From Paenibacillus spongiae (GTDB taxonomy: Bacteria; Bacillota; Bacilli; Paenibacillales; Paenibacillaceae): 64,000 bases of DNA. The position numbers and the translations under genes were made by a program. Shown in pieces: positions 63,936 to 64,000 of this stretch (position 1 is the stretch's first letter; each line of letters begins with the position of its first letter). Under the pieces are notes generated by a model that searched no databases, had not been told where the DNA came from, and saw only the letters and a list, made by a program, of their open reading frames with translations. Where the stretch lies: positions 1,280,001 through 1,344,000 of the forward strand of contig NZ_CP091430.1 of the NCBI RefSeq assembly GCF_024734895.1, read 5' to 3'.

Positions 63936-64000
63936 AGCGATCGCGGGGTTCCCCGCCGATTCTCCATTAGAGTGGGTTAATAGGATCGTCCCGGCCGGGG

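Overview
The window looks like chromosome of a spore-forming, moderately GC-rich member of the Bacillales, most likely Paenibacillus or a close relative. The evidence is an sspI-type spore protein gene, a Lia/Psp envelope-stress operon, YesM/YesN plus LplB/YtcP-type carbohydrate uptake, FIMAH and S-layer-homology surface proteins, and strong GGAGG ribosome binding sites. No search was run; all family calls come from reading motifs and translations.

Layout. (1) 1-3201: the 3' half of a 23S rRNA gene, then 16 tRNA genes and a terminator. No 5S gene lies between the 23S and the tRNAs. (2) 3354-7116: a nucleoside deaminase, an MFS efflux gene preceded by a 10-codon leader peptide inside a nested inverted repeat, a LysR regulator and a GntR regulator. 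(3) 7172-16133: a catabolic cluster of two M20 peptidases, a class V aminotransferase, a Gfo/Idh oxidoreductase, a D-serine/D-threonine lyase-like PLP enzyme, a RidA deaminase, an M81 (MlrC-like) peptidase and an SDR. Its promoter and that of the GntR gene both carry an AT-rich palindrome over the -10 box. (4) 16327-20638: a Lia/Psp-type stress operon with two PspA paralogues flanking a PspC protein, ending in LiaS/LiaR-like genes, with no recognisable liaF. (5) 20697-21287: mobB. (6) 21409-35966: a mannoside utilisation locus with YesM/YesN sensor pair, lipoprotein, two permeases, GH125, a GH42-like clan-A enzyme and GH38.

(7) 35993-37207: non-coding and remnant DNA, with a strict Gly-X-Thr collagen-like tract that has no start codon and a 182-bp element made of four copies of a ~23-bp unit in mirror arrangement. 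(8) 37208-44592: a frameshifted moeA, small hypothetical genes, a YwmB-like gene, zwf and prfC. (9) 44681-48238: tandem DUF445 and tandem TM2 membrane proteins. (10) 48435-52721: a LacI regulator (apparently starting at ATT), two Gfo/Idh oxidoreductases and a ThuA-like protein. (11) 52795-54666: sspI, a KtrA/TrkA-type gene and a SpoU methyltransferase. (12) 54667-64000: accessory DNA with a GbsR-like regulator beside a broken SMR transporter, a large secreted metallophosphoesterase-like protein behind a cre-like palindrome, a broken SLH-domain gene, a HupE/UreJ-like protein and a membrane protein built from roughly 11-residue Pro-anchored repeats.

The strongest candidates for undescribed biology are the leader-peptide attenuator before the MFS gene, the RidA/M81/M20 catabolic cluster, the mirror-image repeat element, the Pro-anchored repeat membrane protein and the clan-A enzyme of the mannoside locus.
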